Source: JBCBKL01 sp038521825 (GTDB lineage: Bacteria; Pseudomonadota; Alphaproteobacteria; Rhodobacterales; Rhodobacteraceae). Taken from it: a DNA stretch of 64,000 nucleotides. The notes under the pieces are model-generated. The model worked only from the letters and a program-made list of their open reading frames with translations. It ran no database searches and was not told the origin of the DNA. The position numbers were made by a program, and so were the translations under genes. Positions 45,662 to 53,665 of this stretch are shown piece by piece. Each line of letters starts with the position of its first letter. Positions within the stretch are counted from its first letter, which is position 1. The DNA is taken from the NCBI GenBank assembly GCA_038521825.1, contig JBCBKL010000004.1:62001-126000 (forward strand), read 5' to 3'.

Positions 45662-46060
45662 CTAGGCCGGAACCAAATCGTCCAGTTCAGGCAGCAGCAC
45701 GACGCTTTCCTGCTCATGCGGGTCGGTGCGGGCGATGACGGCAACTGCTTCGACGCTTCCGTCGTTCACGGGCAGGTGGGGCACGTCCGCCGGGATATAG
45801 ATCAGGTCGCCGGGGCTCGTTTCCATCAGGTGTTCAAGACTGTCGCCCCAATACATCTTCGCGTGACCCGAAATGATATAGATCGCCGTCTCGTGGGTCG
45901 CGTGCTTGTGGGCCTTCGCCCGACCCCCCGGCGGAACAGTCAAAAGATGCATGCAGATGCCCGAACTGCCGACCGTCTCTTTCGCGATACCCTCAAAATA
46001 GGAAAAGCCTTGCTTGCCGTCATAAGTGCCCCCGGGGCGCAACTTCACACAATCCGCCAT
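45662..46060 (-). CDS. Cupin-domain protein
   Basis: A 132-residue single-cupin protein. Motif 1 is PPGGRAKAHKHATHETAIYIISGHAKMY (about residues 43-70) and motif 2 is SPGDLIYIPADVPHLPVN. Histidines at the usual metal positions are present. ATG at 46060 has GGGAG 7 bases upstream. It is the only minus-strand gene inside the plus-strand pyrimidine locus, and its start lies 16 bases from that of the divergent ABC ATPase. The substrate is unknown; an isomerase, a dioxygenase or a sensor are all possible. Confidence 0.88.
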   Translation of the reverse strand: MADCVKLRPGGTYDGKQGFSYFEGIAKETVGSSGICMHLLTVPPGGRAKAHKHATHETAIYIISGHAKMYWGDSLEHLMETSPGDLIYIPADVPHLPVNDGSVEAVAVIARTDPHEQESVVLLPELDDLVPA

Positions 46061-46076
46061 GACCGTTCTCCCATCC

Positions 46077-46883
46077 ATGCCTGATCCAACACTGGCACAA
46101 AGCGCCGCGCCGGTCATCCGGGCGCAGGGGCTCGATCTGACGTTCCAGACCAATGACGGCCCGGTTCATGCGCTGAAGGACGTCAACCTCGAGGTAGCGA
46201 AGGGCGATTTCGTTTCGTTCATTGGGCCATCAGGCTGCGGGAAGACAACCTTCCTGCGCTGCATTGCGGCTCTCGAGACGCCAACGGGGGGCAGCCTTTC
46301 CGTCAACGGCATGACCCCGGACGAGGCCCGCCGGGCCCGCGCCTATGGCTATGTCTTTCAGGCCGCTGGCTTGTATCCATGGCGGACGATCGGGGGCAAT
46401 ATTCAGCTGCCGCTCGAGATCATGGGGTATCCGAAGGCCGATCAGGTCGAGCGGGTGGGGCGCGTGCTTGAACTCGTGGATCTCGCCGGTTTCGACAAGA
46501 AATTTCCCTGGCAGCTCTCGGGCGGGATGCAGCAACGGGCCTCGATCGCCCGCGCGCTGGCCTTTGACGCCGATATCTTGCTGATGGACGAACCCTTTGG
46601 TGCGTTGGATGAAATCGTGCGTGACCATCTCAACGAACAGCTTTTGGCGCTTTGGGCGCGAACCGGGAAGACCATCGCTTTTGTGACCCACTCGATACCT
46701 GAGGCGGTCTATCTATCGACCAAGATCGTGGTGATGTCGCCGCGGCCGGGCCGGATCACGGACGTCATCGAAAGCCCGCTGCCAAAAGAGCGGCCGCTCG
46801 ATATCCGCGATACCCGGGATTTTCTCGAAATCGCACACCGGGTGCGCGACGGTTTGAGGGCGGGGCCTGCCTATGACGACTGA
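46077..46883 (+). CDS. ABC transporter ATP-binding protein (nitrate/sulfonate/pyrimidine-type uptake)
   Basis: A 268-residue importer ATPase of the SsuB/TauB branch. Walker A is GPSGCGKTT near residue 49, the signature is LSGGMQQRAS, Walker B is ILLMDEPFGALD, and the H-loop is THSIPEAVYL. It energises the two permeases downstream. The start is uncertain: ATG 46077 (MPDPTLAQ) fits family N termini, while ATG 46059 overlaps the cupin start codon on the other strand; neither has a clear SD. A 233-base repeat-bearing gap follows before the permease gene. Confidence 0.92.
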   Translation: MPDPTLAQSAAPVIRAQGLDLTFQTNDGPVHALKDVNLEVAKGDFVSFIGPSGCGKTTFLRCIAALETPTGGSLSVNGMTPDEARRARAYGYVFQAAGLYPWRTIGGNIQLPLEIMGYPKADQVERVGRVLELVDLAGFDKKFPWQLSGGMQQRASIARALAFDADILLMDEPFGALDEIVRDHLNEQLLALWARTGKTIAFVTHSIPEAVYLSTKIVVMSPRPGRITDVIESPLPKERPLDIRDTRDFLEIAHRVRDGLRAGPAYDD

Positions 46884-46990
46884 CTGCAGATTACCGGCGA
46901 GGGGAAGACGCATGCGCCGCTTCTCGCCACCGACCCTTCTCTGGTTTAAAGATGCGGGGGCCTTCACCGTTCGCGGCCATCGGCTCTCCA

Positions 46991-47105
46991 GCCTGTACCG
47001 AGAAGAAAGAAAAACACTATCTGTTCTCACTGTTCTTAAAATACTCAAATCGTCTGCCCAAGTCCTAGGCGCTGCGTCCGAGTATTTGCGGAACAGTGAA
47101 GGGGC
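46991..47105. repeat. Intergenic repeat with long inverted arms between ABC genes
   Basis: CACTGTTCTTAAAATACTC (47028-47046) is mirrored by GAGTATTTGCGGAACAGTG (47080-47098), matching 16 of 19 positions, with a 33-base loop. GTACCGAGAAGAAAG lies just left, and GTGAAGGGGCC is at the right end. Comparable pieces occur at 921-1010, so this is another copy of the same intergenic repeat family. It separates the ATPase from its permeases and could modulate their relative expression. Confidence 0.6.
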
Positions 47106-47116
47106 CGATTATTCCA

Positions 47117-47977
47117 ATGCGTAGCATCGTACCCGTTCTGAGCGTCGTGGGGTTGATCCTTTCCGTCTGGTACCTTGCCGCGATCCCGATGAACGCGGAC
47201 TGGGCCAGGGCACAGGCAGAACGGGCCGAGGTCGAACTCGGTCCCCGCGAGCTTGTTGCGGCGACCTGGTCGCAGGACAAGCCGCGTTTGCCAGCGCCGC
47301 ACCAGGTGGCTGTCGAGATCTGGGAGACGACGGCCGAGAAAAAGATCACCTCCAAGCGCTCGCTCATTTATCACAGCTGGATCACGCTCAGCGCGACCTT
47401 GATGGGTTTTGCGTTTGGTACAATCCTGGGTATCCTGCTGGCCGTCGGCATCGTCTACAACCGCGTGATGGATCTGAGCGTGATGCCGTGGATCATCGCG
47501 AGCCAGACCATTCCCATTCTCGCGCTTGCTCCAATGATCATCGTGGTCCTGAACGCTGTCGGTCTGAGCGGACTGATCCCAAAGGCCGTCATTTCGATGT
47601 ATCTGTCGTTTTTCCCTGTCGCCGTGGGGATGGTCAAAGGGTTGCGCAGCCCGGAAATCATGCAACTTGATCAAATGCGGACGTGGAGTGCGAGCGGGGC
47701 CCAGACATTCTGGAAACTGCGCCTGCCCGCGTCGATGCCTTACCTCTTTGCATCCCTCAAAGTGGCCATGGCTGCATCGCTGGTTGGGGCCATCGTCGGC
47801 GAATTGCCGACCGGCGCCGTTGCGGGGTTGGGTGCGCGGCTTCTGGCGGGCAGTTATTATGGTCAGACGATCCAAATCTGGTCAGCCCTGTTGATGGCGG
47901 CGGCCGTGGCGGCGCTGATGGTCGGGCTGATCGGCCTGATCCAGCGCTTCGTCCTTAGCCGGATGGGGATGGCGTAA
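47117..47977 (+). CDS. ABC transporter permease 1
   Basis: A 286-residue inner-membrane permease of the SsuC/TauC (BPD_transp_1) family. The coupling motif is seen as QMRTWSASGAQTFWKLRLPASMPYLFASLKV near residue 190. The N-terminal helix is followed by an unusually long segment of about 65 residues (NADWARAQAERAEVELGPRE onwards) before the core helices. ATG 47117 is used; GTG 47096 in frame lies inside the inverted repeat. The stop overlaps permease 2. Confidence 0.9.
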   Translation: MRSIVPVLSVVGLILSVWYLAAIPMNADWARAQAERAEVELGPRELVAATWSQDKPRLPAPHQVAVEIWETTAEKKITSKRSLIYHSWITLSATLMGFAFGTILGILLAVGIVYNRVMDLSVMPWIIASQTIPILALAPMIIVVLNAVGLSGLIPKAVISMYLSFFPVAVGMVKGLRSPEIMQLDQMRTWSASGAQTFWKLRLPASMPYLFASLKVAMAASLVGAIVGELPTGAVAGLGARLLAGSYYGQTIQIWSALLMAAAVAALMVGLIGLIQRFVLSRMGMA

Positions 47978-48816
47978 TGGGGTGGGTTATGTTTGCCATC
48001 ATCGTCTGGGCCGCAGGCTGGGCTTTGAACGTCTGGCTGGCGCGCCGCCAGATCGCATCCTGGCTGATCCCGGTGGTCTTCGGCCTCACGCTCGTCGCAA
48101 TCTGGGAAGGGGTCGTGCGCGGCTTTCAGATCAGTGCCGTGTTGCTGCCCGCCCCGTCTGCCATTGCGACGCGGTTCGCAGCAAGCACGGGCATTCTGTG
48201 GGAGGATTTTGTCCAAACCGTCCTTAAGGGCGCGCTCAGCGGGTATGCCATTGGCTGTTGCGCCGCGGTACTGGTTGCAGTGCTGATCGATCGGTCCGAG
48301 TTTCTCAAACGCGGCATTCTGCCTGTGGGTAACTTTGTGGCCGCTTTGCCCATCGTCGGGCTGGCCCCGATCCTGGTGATGTGGTTCGGCTTTGACTGGC
48401 AGTCCAAGGCGGCCGTTGTCGTCGCAATGGTCTTTTTCCCCATGCTGATCAATACGGTAGAAGGGCTGCGCGCCACAGAGGCCATGCAGCGGGATCTGAT
48501 GAAGACCTATGCGGCAGGCCCGTGGACGACCCTGTGGAAACTTCGCCTGCCTGCCGCCATGCCGTTCATCTTCAATGGTCTCAAGATCGCATCGACCCTT
48601 GCATTGATCGGCGCAATCGTTGCTGAATTCTTTGGCTCGCCAGTGCGCGGCATGGGCTTTCGCATTTCAACCAGCGTCGGCCAGCTTGCGCTGGACCTCG
48701 TCTGGGCTGAAATTGTCGTCGCAGCGCTCGCGGGATCGGCCTTTTTCGGGCTGATCACGCTCATCGAGCGCTCGGTGACATTCTGGCATCCGTCCCAAAG
48801 AAGGCGGACGACTTAA
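47977..48816 (+). CDS. ABC transporter permease 2
   Basis: A 279-residue permease of the same family. Its core has PIVGLAPILVMWFGFDWQSKAAVVV and the coupling region LMKTYAAGPWTTLWKLRLPAAMPFIFNGLKI near residue 175. It is predicted to form a heterodimer with permease 1, whose stop overlaps its ATG. The binding-protein gene follows 28 bases later. Confidence 0.92.
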   Translation: MGWVMFAIIVWAAGWALNVWLARRQIASWLIPVVFGLTLVAIWEGVVRGFQISAVLLPAPSAIATRFAASTGILWEDFVQTVLKGALSGYAIGCCAAVLVAVLIDRSEFLKRGILPVGNFVAALPIVGLAPILVMWFGFDWQSKAAVVVAMVFFPMLINTVEGLRATEAMQRDLMKTYAAGPWTTLWKLRLPAAMPFIFNGLKIASTLALIGAIVAEFFGSPVRGMGFRISTSVGQLALDLVWAEIVVAALAGSAFFGLITLIERSVTFWHPSQRRRTT

Positions 48817-48844
48817 CAAAGTGAATTCAACAAGGAGTACCACT

Positions 48845-49834
48845 ATGAAGACGTTAACAAACCTGACTGCAGGCGCCGCGCTGAGTTCTTGGGCGTTCGC
48901 TGCGGTGGCGGCCGACGATGTGACCCTCCAGCTACAATGGGTCACGCAGGCGCAATTCGCGGGCTACTACGTCGCTCTCGACAAGGGGTTCTATGACGAG
49001 GAAGACCTGAACGTCACGATCAAGCCCGGCGGCCCGGACATCGCCCCTCCCCAGGTTCTGGCGGGTGGCGGTGCCGATGTGATGCTCAATTGGATGCCCT
49101 CGGCCCTCGCGGCTCGGGAAAAAGGTCTGCCCGTCGTCAACATTGCTCAGCCGTTCAAATCTTCCGGCCTGATGCTGACCTGCTGGAAAGACACGGGCAT
49201 CAGCGGCCCGGCAGATTTCCGGGGCAAAACCATCGGCGTCTGGTTCTTTGGCAACGAATACCCCTTCCTGTCGTGGATGAGCCAAGAGGGTATACCGACC
49301 GACGGGTCCGACGATGGCATCACCGTCCTGAAACAGGGTTTCAACGTCGACCCACTGCTTCAGCGACAGGCCGATTGCATCAGCACGATGACCTACAACG
49401 AGTATTGGCAGGTCATCGATGCGGGTGTCAGCCCGGACGAGCTCGTGACTTTCAAATACGAGGAAAAGGGCGTCGCGACGCTTGAGGATGGAATGTATGT
49501 GCTTGAGGAAAACCTCAATGACCCGGCCTTTGCCGATAAGATGGTCCGCTTTGTGCGGGCCTCGATGAAGGGGTGGAAGTATGCCGAGGAAAACCCGGAT
49601 GAGGCGGCAGAGATCGTGCTAGACAACGATGCGACGGGCGCCCAGACCGAAGAGCATCAAAAGCGGATGATGGGCGAGATCGCTAAGCTGACCGCAGGCA
49701 GCAACGGCAAGCTGGATCCGGCCGATTTTGACCGCACTGTCGATACCTTGCTGGCCGGCGGGTCCGACCCGGTTATCACTGAGAAACCCGAAGGTGCATG
49801 GACCCATGTCATCACTGACAAGGCGCTGAATTAA
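48845..49834 (+). CDS. ABC transporter substrate-binding protein (NMT1/THI5-like)
   Basis: A 329-residue periplasmic protein with a signal peptide (MKTLTNLTAGAALSSWAFAAVAA). The mature N terminus VTLQLQWVTQAQFAGYYVALDKGFYDEEDLNVTI is typical of the NMT1/THI5 family, which binds pyrimidines, sulfonates and similar small compounds. The gene context with dihydropyrimidinase and a RutR site suggests a pyrimidine, dihydropyrimidine or hydantoin ligand. A thiamine-precursor pyrimidine is the main alternative. AAGGAG precedes the ATG. A strong terminator follows. Confidence 0.92.
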   Translation: MKTLTNLTAGAALSSWAFAAVAADDVTLQLQWVTQAQFAGYYVALDKGFYDEEDLNVTIKPGGPDIAPPQVLAGGGADVMLNWMPSALAAREKGLPVVNIAQPFKSSGLMLTCWKDTGISGPADFRGKTIGVWFFGNEYPFLSWMSQEGIPTDGSDDGITVLKQGFNVDPLLQRQADCISTMTYNEYWQVIDAGVSPDELVTFKYEEKGVATLEDGMYVLEENLNDPAFADKMVRFVRASMKGWKYAEENPDEAAEIVLDNDATGAQTEEHQKRMMGEIAKLTAGSNGKLDPADFDRTVDTLLAGGSDPVITEKPEGAWTHVITDKALN

Positions 49835-49860
49835 TACGGTTTCTGGTGTCTGAACCACCT

Positions 49861-49887
49861 GGCCAGCCTTCGGGCTGGCCTTTTTTT
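49861..49887 (+). terminator. Rho-independent terminator of the transporter operon
   Basis: GGCCAGCC-TTCG-GGCTGGCC is a perfect 8-bp stem with a stable TTCG tetraloop, followed by seven T. It lies 27 bases after the binding-protein stop. Confidence 0.95.
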
Positions 49888-49953
49888 GTCGCGGTTGCTG
49901 GACATCGCCGGTTGTTGCGCCATGTCGCGTAACGAAAAGGGAGCGTGCGTACG

Positions 49954-50217
49954 ATGACGAATATGGAAAATCTTCAGCCCGAACTGGATCATCAGGCCGA
50001 ACTAGACCGCAAATACGAGGCGGCTATGCGGTCGATTGCCCAAAAGGATCTCAAGCAAGAGGCGCAAGGCTATGCTGTCATGTCTGCGTTTCAGGGCTAT
50101 GGTGAAAGCGCCCTTGGCGACGGCCCGTTTGCCAGAGTCAGCCATGCAGCAAAGCTGTTCTGCATCGCCTTCGCGGGCCTCGCGCCCTGCTACCTGATCT
50201 GGTCGTTGCTGCTTTAG
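49954..50217 (+). CDS. Small C-terminally membrane-anchored protein of unknown function
   Basis: An 87-residue protein with a soluble, highly charged first half (ELDHQAELDRKYEAAMRSIAQKDLKQEAQGY in pieces) and one C-terminal hydrophobic helix (LFCIAFAGLAPCYLIWSLLL). ATG at 49954 has GGGAG about 10 bases upstream; a GTG at 49945 is less likely. It overlaps the convergent transpeptidase gene by 4 bases. No family was recognised. Confidence 0.7.
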   Translation: MTNMENLQPELDHQAELDRKYEAAMRSIAQKDLKQEAQGYAVMSAFQGYGESALGDGPFARVSHAAKLFCIAFAGLAPCYLIWSLLL

Positions 50218-50768
50218 AGCACGGTGACAACCGTCCCAACCGGGACGCGTTCATACAGATCAATCACGTGCTCGTTCAGCATGCGAATACACCCGTTTGA
50301 TACCGAGCGGCCGATGCTGTTCGGCGCGATCGTTCCGTGTATGCGGAAATAGGTATCGACCCCATTCTGGAAGAGATAAAGCGCGCGGGCGCCCAGCGGG
50401 TTTTCGGGCCCGCCTGGTTCGATATAGTCGTTGTCGATGAACTTCTTGTAGGCCACCGGATCGCGCTCGATCATCTCTTCGGTCGGGCGCCAGGTTGGCC
50501 ACTCCTTCTTGACGTCGATTGTCGCGGTTCCAGTGAATTCGAGACCCGCGCGGCCGACGCCGACGCCATAGCGCAGCGCCTTACGCTCTTCGGTCACCCA
50601 ATAGAGGTAGTAGCTGCGAGGCAGGATAAGCAATTGACCCGGAAGGAAATCCTTTTTGATCCGCACCTCCTGGGGTGTCGGGTCAAAGACTACCGGCTTG
50701 TTGGCGCGAGCAATGGTTGGTGCGGCAAGTGCCGCGGCACTCAGACTCAGAAATGATCGGCGTTTCAT
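50214..50768 (-). CDS. L,D-transpeptidase (YkuD family)
   Basis: A 184-residue secreted enzyme with a Tat-like signal (MKRRSFLSLSAAALAAPTIARA). It carries the catalytic YkuD motif HGTIAPNSIGRSVSNGCIR near residues 142-160, containing the nucleophilic Cys. The family makes 3-3 peptidoglycan cross-links or attaches lipoproteins to the wall in the periplasm. The short length indicates a single-domain enzyme. Confidence 0.93.
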   Translation of the reverse strand: MKRRSFLSLSAAALAAPTIARANKPVVFDPTPQEVRIKKDFLPGQLLILPRSYYLYWVTEERKALRYGVGVGRAGLEFTGTATIDVKKEWPTWRPTEEMIERDPVAYKKFIDNDYIEPGGPENPLGARALYLFQNGVDTYFRIHGTIAPNSIGRSVSNGCIRMLNEHVIDLYERVPVGTVVTVL

Positions 50769-50837
50769 GGCAGGCTTTTCTCAAATGACTTTCAATCACT
50801 CTGCCACGAAATCGCTGATAATCAAACACTTCGGGGA

Positions 50838-50945
50838 TCAGAGACTCGCCCAGTCCCGAAACCGGTAGGGGCCGGGCGGTTGCGGCCCCGGTCGGGGATA
50901 CGGCTGGGGTGTTCGGGGCGGTTCGGGTTGGGTGTGTCGGGTCAT
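50838..50945 (-). CDS. Candidate 35-residue proline-rich peptide
   Basis: On the minus strand, AAGGAG sits 7 bases before ATG at 50945. The frame encodes a 35-residue peptide, MTRHTQPEPPRTPQPYPRP...RFRDWASL, about one third proline. It occupies a 328-base gap between the transpeptidase and a membrane protein gene. The good ribosome binding site and biased composition support expression. No homologue is known to me and it could be chance. Confidence 0.4.
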   Translation of the reverse strand: MTRHTQPEPPRTPQPYPRPGPQPPGPYRFRDWASL

Positions 50946-51096
50946 CGGCTGTCTCCTTTGTGATGAGAGACAGCATGGGGACCGTAGCGGATACCGCCAT
51001 TGGACCGAGGGTTAGTGCGGTCGTTCAGAGGTTGAGGGTGACGGGTCTACGCCTCAGGTTTATGGCTGAAAACCATCGGGAATGCGTCGCTGAGGA

Positions 51097-51708
51097 TTAC
51101 CGTGCATAGGCTGACTGGCCTCGCCGCTGTCCGGCCCAAAGGGCGAACTCAATCAGCAGCGGCACGACCATGCTGAAGATGAGCGCACCACCCAACCCTA
51201 TCGAAAAGAGCGGCAGAAAGACCTGCTGCAGCTCGGCCAGATCCATTGTCTTGAGCTGGCTGAAGACCCCGAGGCTGAGCGCGCTGATCCAGCACGACAG
51301 AGACAGCCCCGCGATAAAGGCCAGCCGGATCCGGATCGGGAACTGGATTTCGCCAAATCGATAGCCTTCGCAGGCGGCATAGGTGGGCAGCGCTACGTAA
51401 GCGATGAGAAAGGCGTTCACGGTCAAGAGCCCCACGACCAGCATCTTGACCATCAGCTTCGGCGTAAAGTTCGCCCATTCGAATCCGGTTCGCAGCTCAA
51501 GCAGGATAAGCCCGCTGGCCCAGAGCACCAGAACCCCGATCATGATCGTGTTGTGCAGGCGGTACATACTGCGGATTTCGGTCTCGGTCAGGCGGATGAA
51601 GAAGAACTTGAGGGCCGAGAGATCTGCCCACATGGCCAGCCCGAACCCGATGGCCAGCCCGACCAGATGAACCATCCGCACAACATCGACGATCAGCGTC
51701 GCATCCAT
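51097..51708 (-). CDS. Multi-pass membrane protein of unknown function
   Basis: A 203-residue protein with about five or six hydrophobic helices (VRMVHLVGLAIGFGLAMWADL; TIMIGVLVLWASGLILLEL; LMVKMLVVGLLTVNAFLIAYVAL; FIAGLSLSCWISALSLGVF; IGLGGALIFSMVVPLLIEFAL). Histidines in the first two helices (MVHLVG and RLHNTIM) might suggest haem or metal contact, as in DUF2214/CopD-like proteins; this is speculative. ATG at 51708 has GGAG 8 bases upstream. Confidence 0.75.
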   Translation of the reverse strand: MDATLIVDVVRMVHLVGLAIGFGLAMWADLSALKFFFIRLTETEIRSMYRLHNTIMIGVLVLWASGLILLELRTGFEWANFTPKLMVKMLVVGLLTVNAFLIAYVALPTYAACEGYRFGEIQFPIRIRLAFIAGLSLSCWISALSLGVFSQLKTMDLAELQQVFLPLFSIGLGGALIFSMVVPLLIEFALWAGQRRGQSAYAR

Positions 51709-51861
51709 GTCACCAACTCCAATACCCTGTCCCCGATCGGGGCTGTTCAATACCGCGGCGGCGCGCGGCCAAACGCGCCATCATCCTGCAATCTGCAGAC
51801 CAGCTTTCGACCAAATCTTGATCTGGAGACGGTGAAAAAAGGGAAGAAGTGTGGCGAAGCC

Positions 51862-52185
51862 CTAAGCTGGATTACGGGTTTCGCCATAGACCCACGCGAT
51901 ATAGTCGGCATTGGCGGCGTCGATGATCACGCGGAGAATGGGCGGCACTTCGTAGGGGTGCAGATCGCGCACCCGGGCTTCGACCATGTCGCCAAGATCC
52001 GCGCGTGTCTTAACCAGAAGGGGATGTTCGGTTTCCCGCGCGATGTCACCCTTCCAGCGGTACGCGGACTGGATCGGGGCATAGAGGTTGGAACACGCCA
52101 CAAGCCGCTCGGCGATAAGAGTATCGCCGATGGTCGTGGCGATGTCGACGGAGGGGCAGTTGATCCAGATGCCGGTGATTTGCAT
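51862..52185 (-). CDS. cutA: Divalent-cation tolerance protein CutA
   Basis: A 107-residue trimeric protein of the CutA1 family. Landmarks are the N-terminal INCPSVDIATTIGDTLIAERLVACSNL and the later LLVKTRADLGDMVEARVRDLHPYEVPPIL. Linked historically to copper tolerance in E. coli; the molecular role is not settled. Confidence 0.93.
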   Translation of the reverse strand: MQITGIWINCPSVDIATTIGDTLIAERLVACSNLYAPIQSAYRWKGDIARETEHPLLVKTRADLGDMVEARVRDLHPYEVPPILRVIIDAANADYIAWVYGETRNPA

Positions 52186-52339
52186 GAGGTGAAGTTAGGC
52201 CGCCGGACCACGTGCTGCAATTGGGCTCTGCCCCTTCAGGGCTGAAACGATCCCTCGGATCATTTCCGAGACGCCCTTCACCCCGCGCCTTCCCAACTGA
52301 ACTGATCCACCGCTATGTTTGGGAAACGGAGGAGCAGGA

Positions 52340-52474
52340 ATGGCGAACAAGCGACCAAAGCCCAAAGAAACTGTTTCGAAGTCACGACAGGTTGAGGTGT
52401 TGATGGGGCACGGGATGCCCCGTCCCGAGCAACCGCCTGCAGAGTTCAGCACGATCCATCCGATCTGCACCTAA
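52340..52474 (+). pseudogene. Remnant of an IS3-type transposase OrfA
   Basis: A frame of 44 codons begins MANKRPKPKETVSKSRQVEVLMGHG, closely resembling the N terminus of IS3-family OrfA proteins of the MANKRPKPEEIV...LRQVEVLM type. It is even preceded by the GGAGGAGCAGGA ribosome binding site usual for such elements. After about 26 residues the similarity stops and the frame ends. No OrfB or matching terminal repeats were found. It is therefore a degraded insertion-sequence end. Confidence 0.7.
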
Positions 52475-52620
52475 TCATTTGCCACGTTTTATGGTTCAGT
52501 CATTTGGTCGGGGGGATGATGCGACAACTAAACCGAATGCCATTACGCGCGTTCGCTTTGCAGACGCGCTTTCGCGCACACCTCGAACCCAAACATCAAT
52601 CCTAAAAGTTGGTTCGCTTT

Positions 52621-52837
52621 GGCGAACGAATTTTTCGTGCTTCAATTGCTTGGGTTCGAGGGCATCTGCTCCTAACCGCCGCTTCTTATCCTCTTCGCAA
52701 TCCTGGAAGTTCCCTTCGAACCACTCGGCATGCGCCTCGCCCTCGAATGAGAGGTTATGCGTGCAGATCCGGTCGAGGAAGAAGCGATCGTGGCTGATGA
52801 CCACGGCGCGGCGGAGAAGTCGATCAGCGCGTATTCT
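52621..52837 (-). pseudogene. Degraded duplicate of the 3' end of ettA
   Basis: About 217 bases match the last ~215 bases of the intact ettA at 54577-54793 in the same orientation, at roughly three quarters identity by eye. The readable peptide VISHDRFFLDRICTHNLSFE and EWFEGNFQDCEEDKKRRLGA mirrors the EttA C terminus. The copy has a frameshift at its upstream end (about 52810), and its stop codon is lost. It forms a direct repeat with ettA around the DUF1353 and methyltransferase genes. Confidence 0.85.
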
Positions 52838-52879
52838 GTTTTGATTGGCTGACCGACATGTGATACTTTAGCGCTTATT

Positions 52880-53599
52880 ATGCCAAAGAAATTTCGACTA
52901 ACGCTGCTTTCCCTGACACTTCTTGCTCTCTCCTCCTGCGGTTCGATCGATTTTGACGGTCTTTCTGATCAGGGCCGCTTCGAAGGATCCGTTCTGGTCG
53001 TTTGGGTTGGCGAGAACGAAAGTGGGTCGGGCGACGGAAAGTTTGTCTACGTTCCTTTTCCCGGTCGCGAATTGAAGTTTATTCGAGATGTCAGAAATAA
53101 TTCCGATGCGACACTGGAAACAATAGTACCGGGTCCGATCTATACAGATGGTGGCTCGATTCCCCGGGTAGCCCAACCGTTCAAAGGTTTCTCACCCTGG
53201 GGCTATGCGCCAGCATACATGATCCACGATTGGCTTTTCGTGGCAAAGAAATGCAACACCGACGGTATGGCCGAGGTTGAAGAGCGTCCCGTCGGCCAAA
53301 TGCCGTTTAAAGAAAGTGCGGAGATCATGGGCGAGGCGATCAAGGCCCTGATCCGCCAGGAGATGGTTGGCAAAAACGATGTGGCCCCGGGTGTGATCAG
53401 CTCGGCCGTAGCCGGTCCGATTTCCCGTTCGATCTGGTTTCAGACCGGTCAATGCCAAGAAAACCGGCTGACGACGGAACATGAGGACCTGATTGATGAC
53501 TTCATTCAGCGCCGCGGTGCGCGGCTGAGAACGCAGGGCGTATTGCCACCCGATCGCACAGGCGATGAGATCAGGGTTGTCGGGGTTGTCGAGTTCTAG
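52880..53599 (+). CDS. DUF1353-containing lipoprotein
   Basis: A 239-residue protein with a lipoprotein signal (LTLLSLTLLALSSC, lipobox LSSC with Cys20). The DUF1353 signature appears as YTDGGSIPRVAQPF, followed by APAYMIHDWLF, near residues 92-125. The Asp/His pattern of this family suggests a hydrolase-like fold, often phage-associated, but no activity is established. Codon use looks less GC-rich than surrounding genes. It lies between the ettA fragment and the methyltransferase, in the putatively acquired segment. Confidence 0.82.
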   Translation: MPKKFRLTLLSLTLLALSSCGSIDFDGLSDQGRFEGSVLVVWVGENESGSGDGKFVYVPFPGRELKFIRDVRNNSDATLETIVPGPIYTDGGSIPRVAQPFKGFSPWGYAPAYMIHDWLFVAKKCNTDGMAEVEERPVGQMPFKESAEIMGEAIKALIRQEMVGKNDVAPGVISSAVAGPISRSIWFQTGQCQENRLTTEHEDLIDDFIQRRGARLRTQGVLPPDRTGDEIRVVGVVEF

Positions 53600-53665
53600 G
53601 TCAAGGTTTCGCTGATCATGGGCTGAGCACGAGCCCGCGAGCCCCATGCTCTTAAGCAGAAATGC

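Noticed and set aside
45458..46084. 208-codon plus-strand frame overlapping the cupin gene
   Set aside because: Most of it is antisense to the cupin gene, which has both cupin motifs and a good ribosome binding site; the plus-strand peptide has no recognisable features.
47024..47036. GTTC-N5-GTTC resembling an alphaproteobacterial LexA box
   Set aside because: The spacing is 5, not the 7 required for LexA in this group, and the sequence belongs to the intergenic repeat.
46873..47124. 83-codon frame after the ABC ATPase gene
   Set aside because: It runs through the intergenic inverted repeat and has no protein-like composition.
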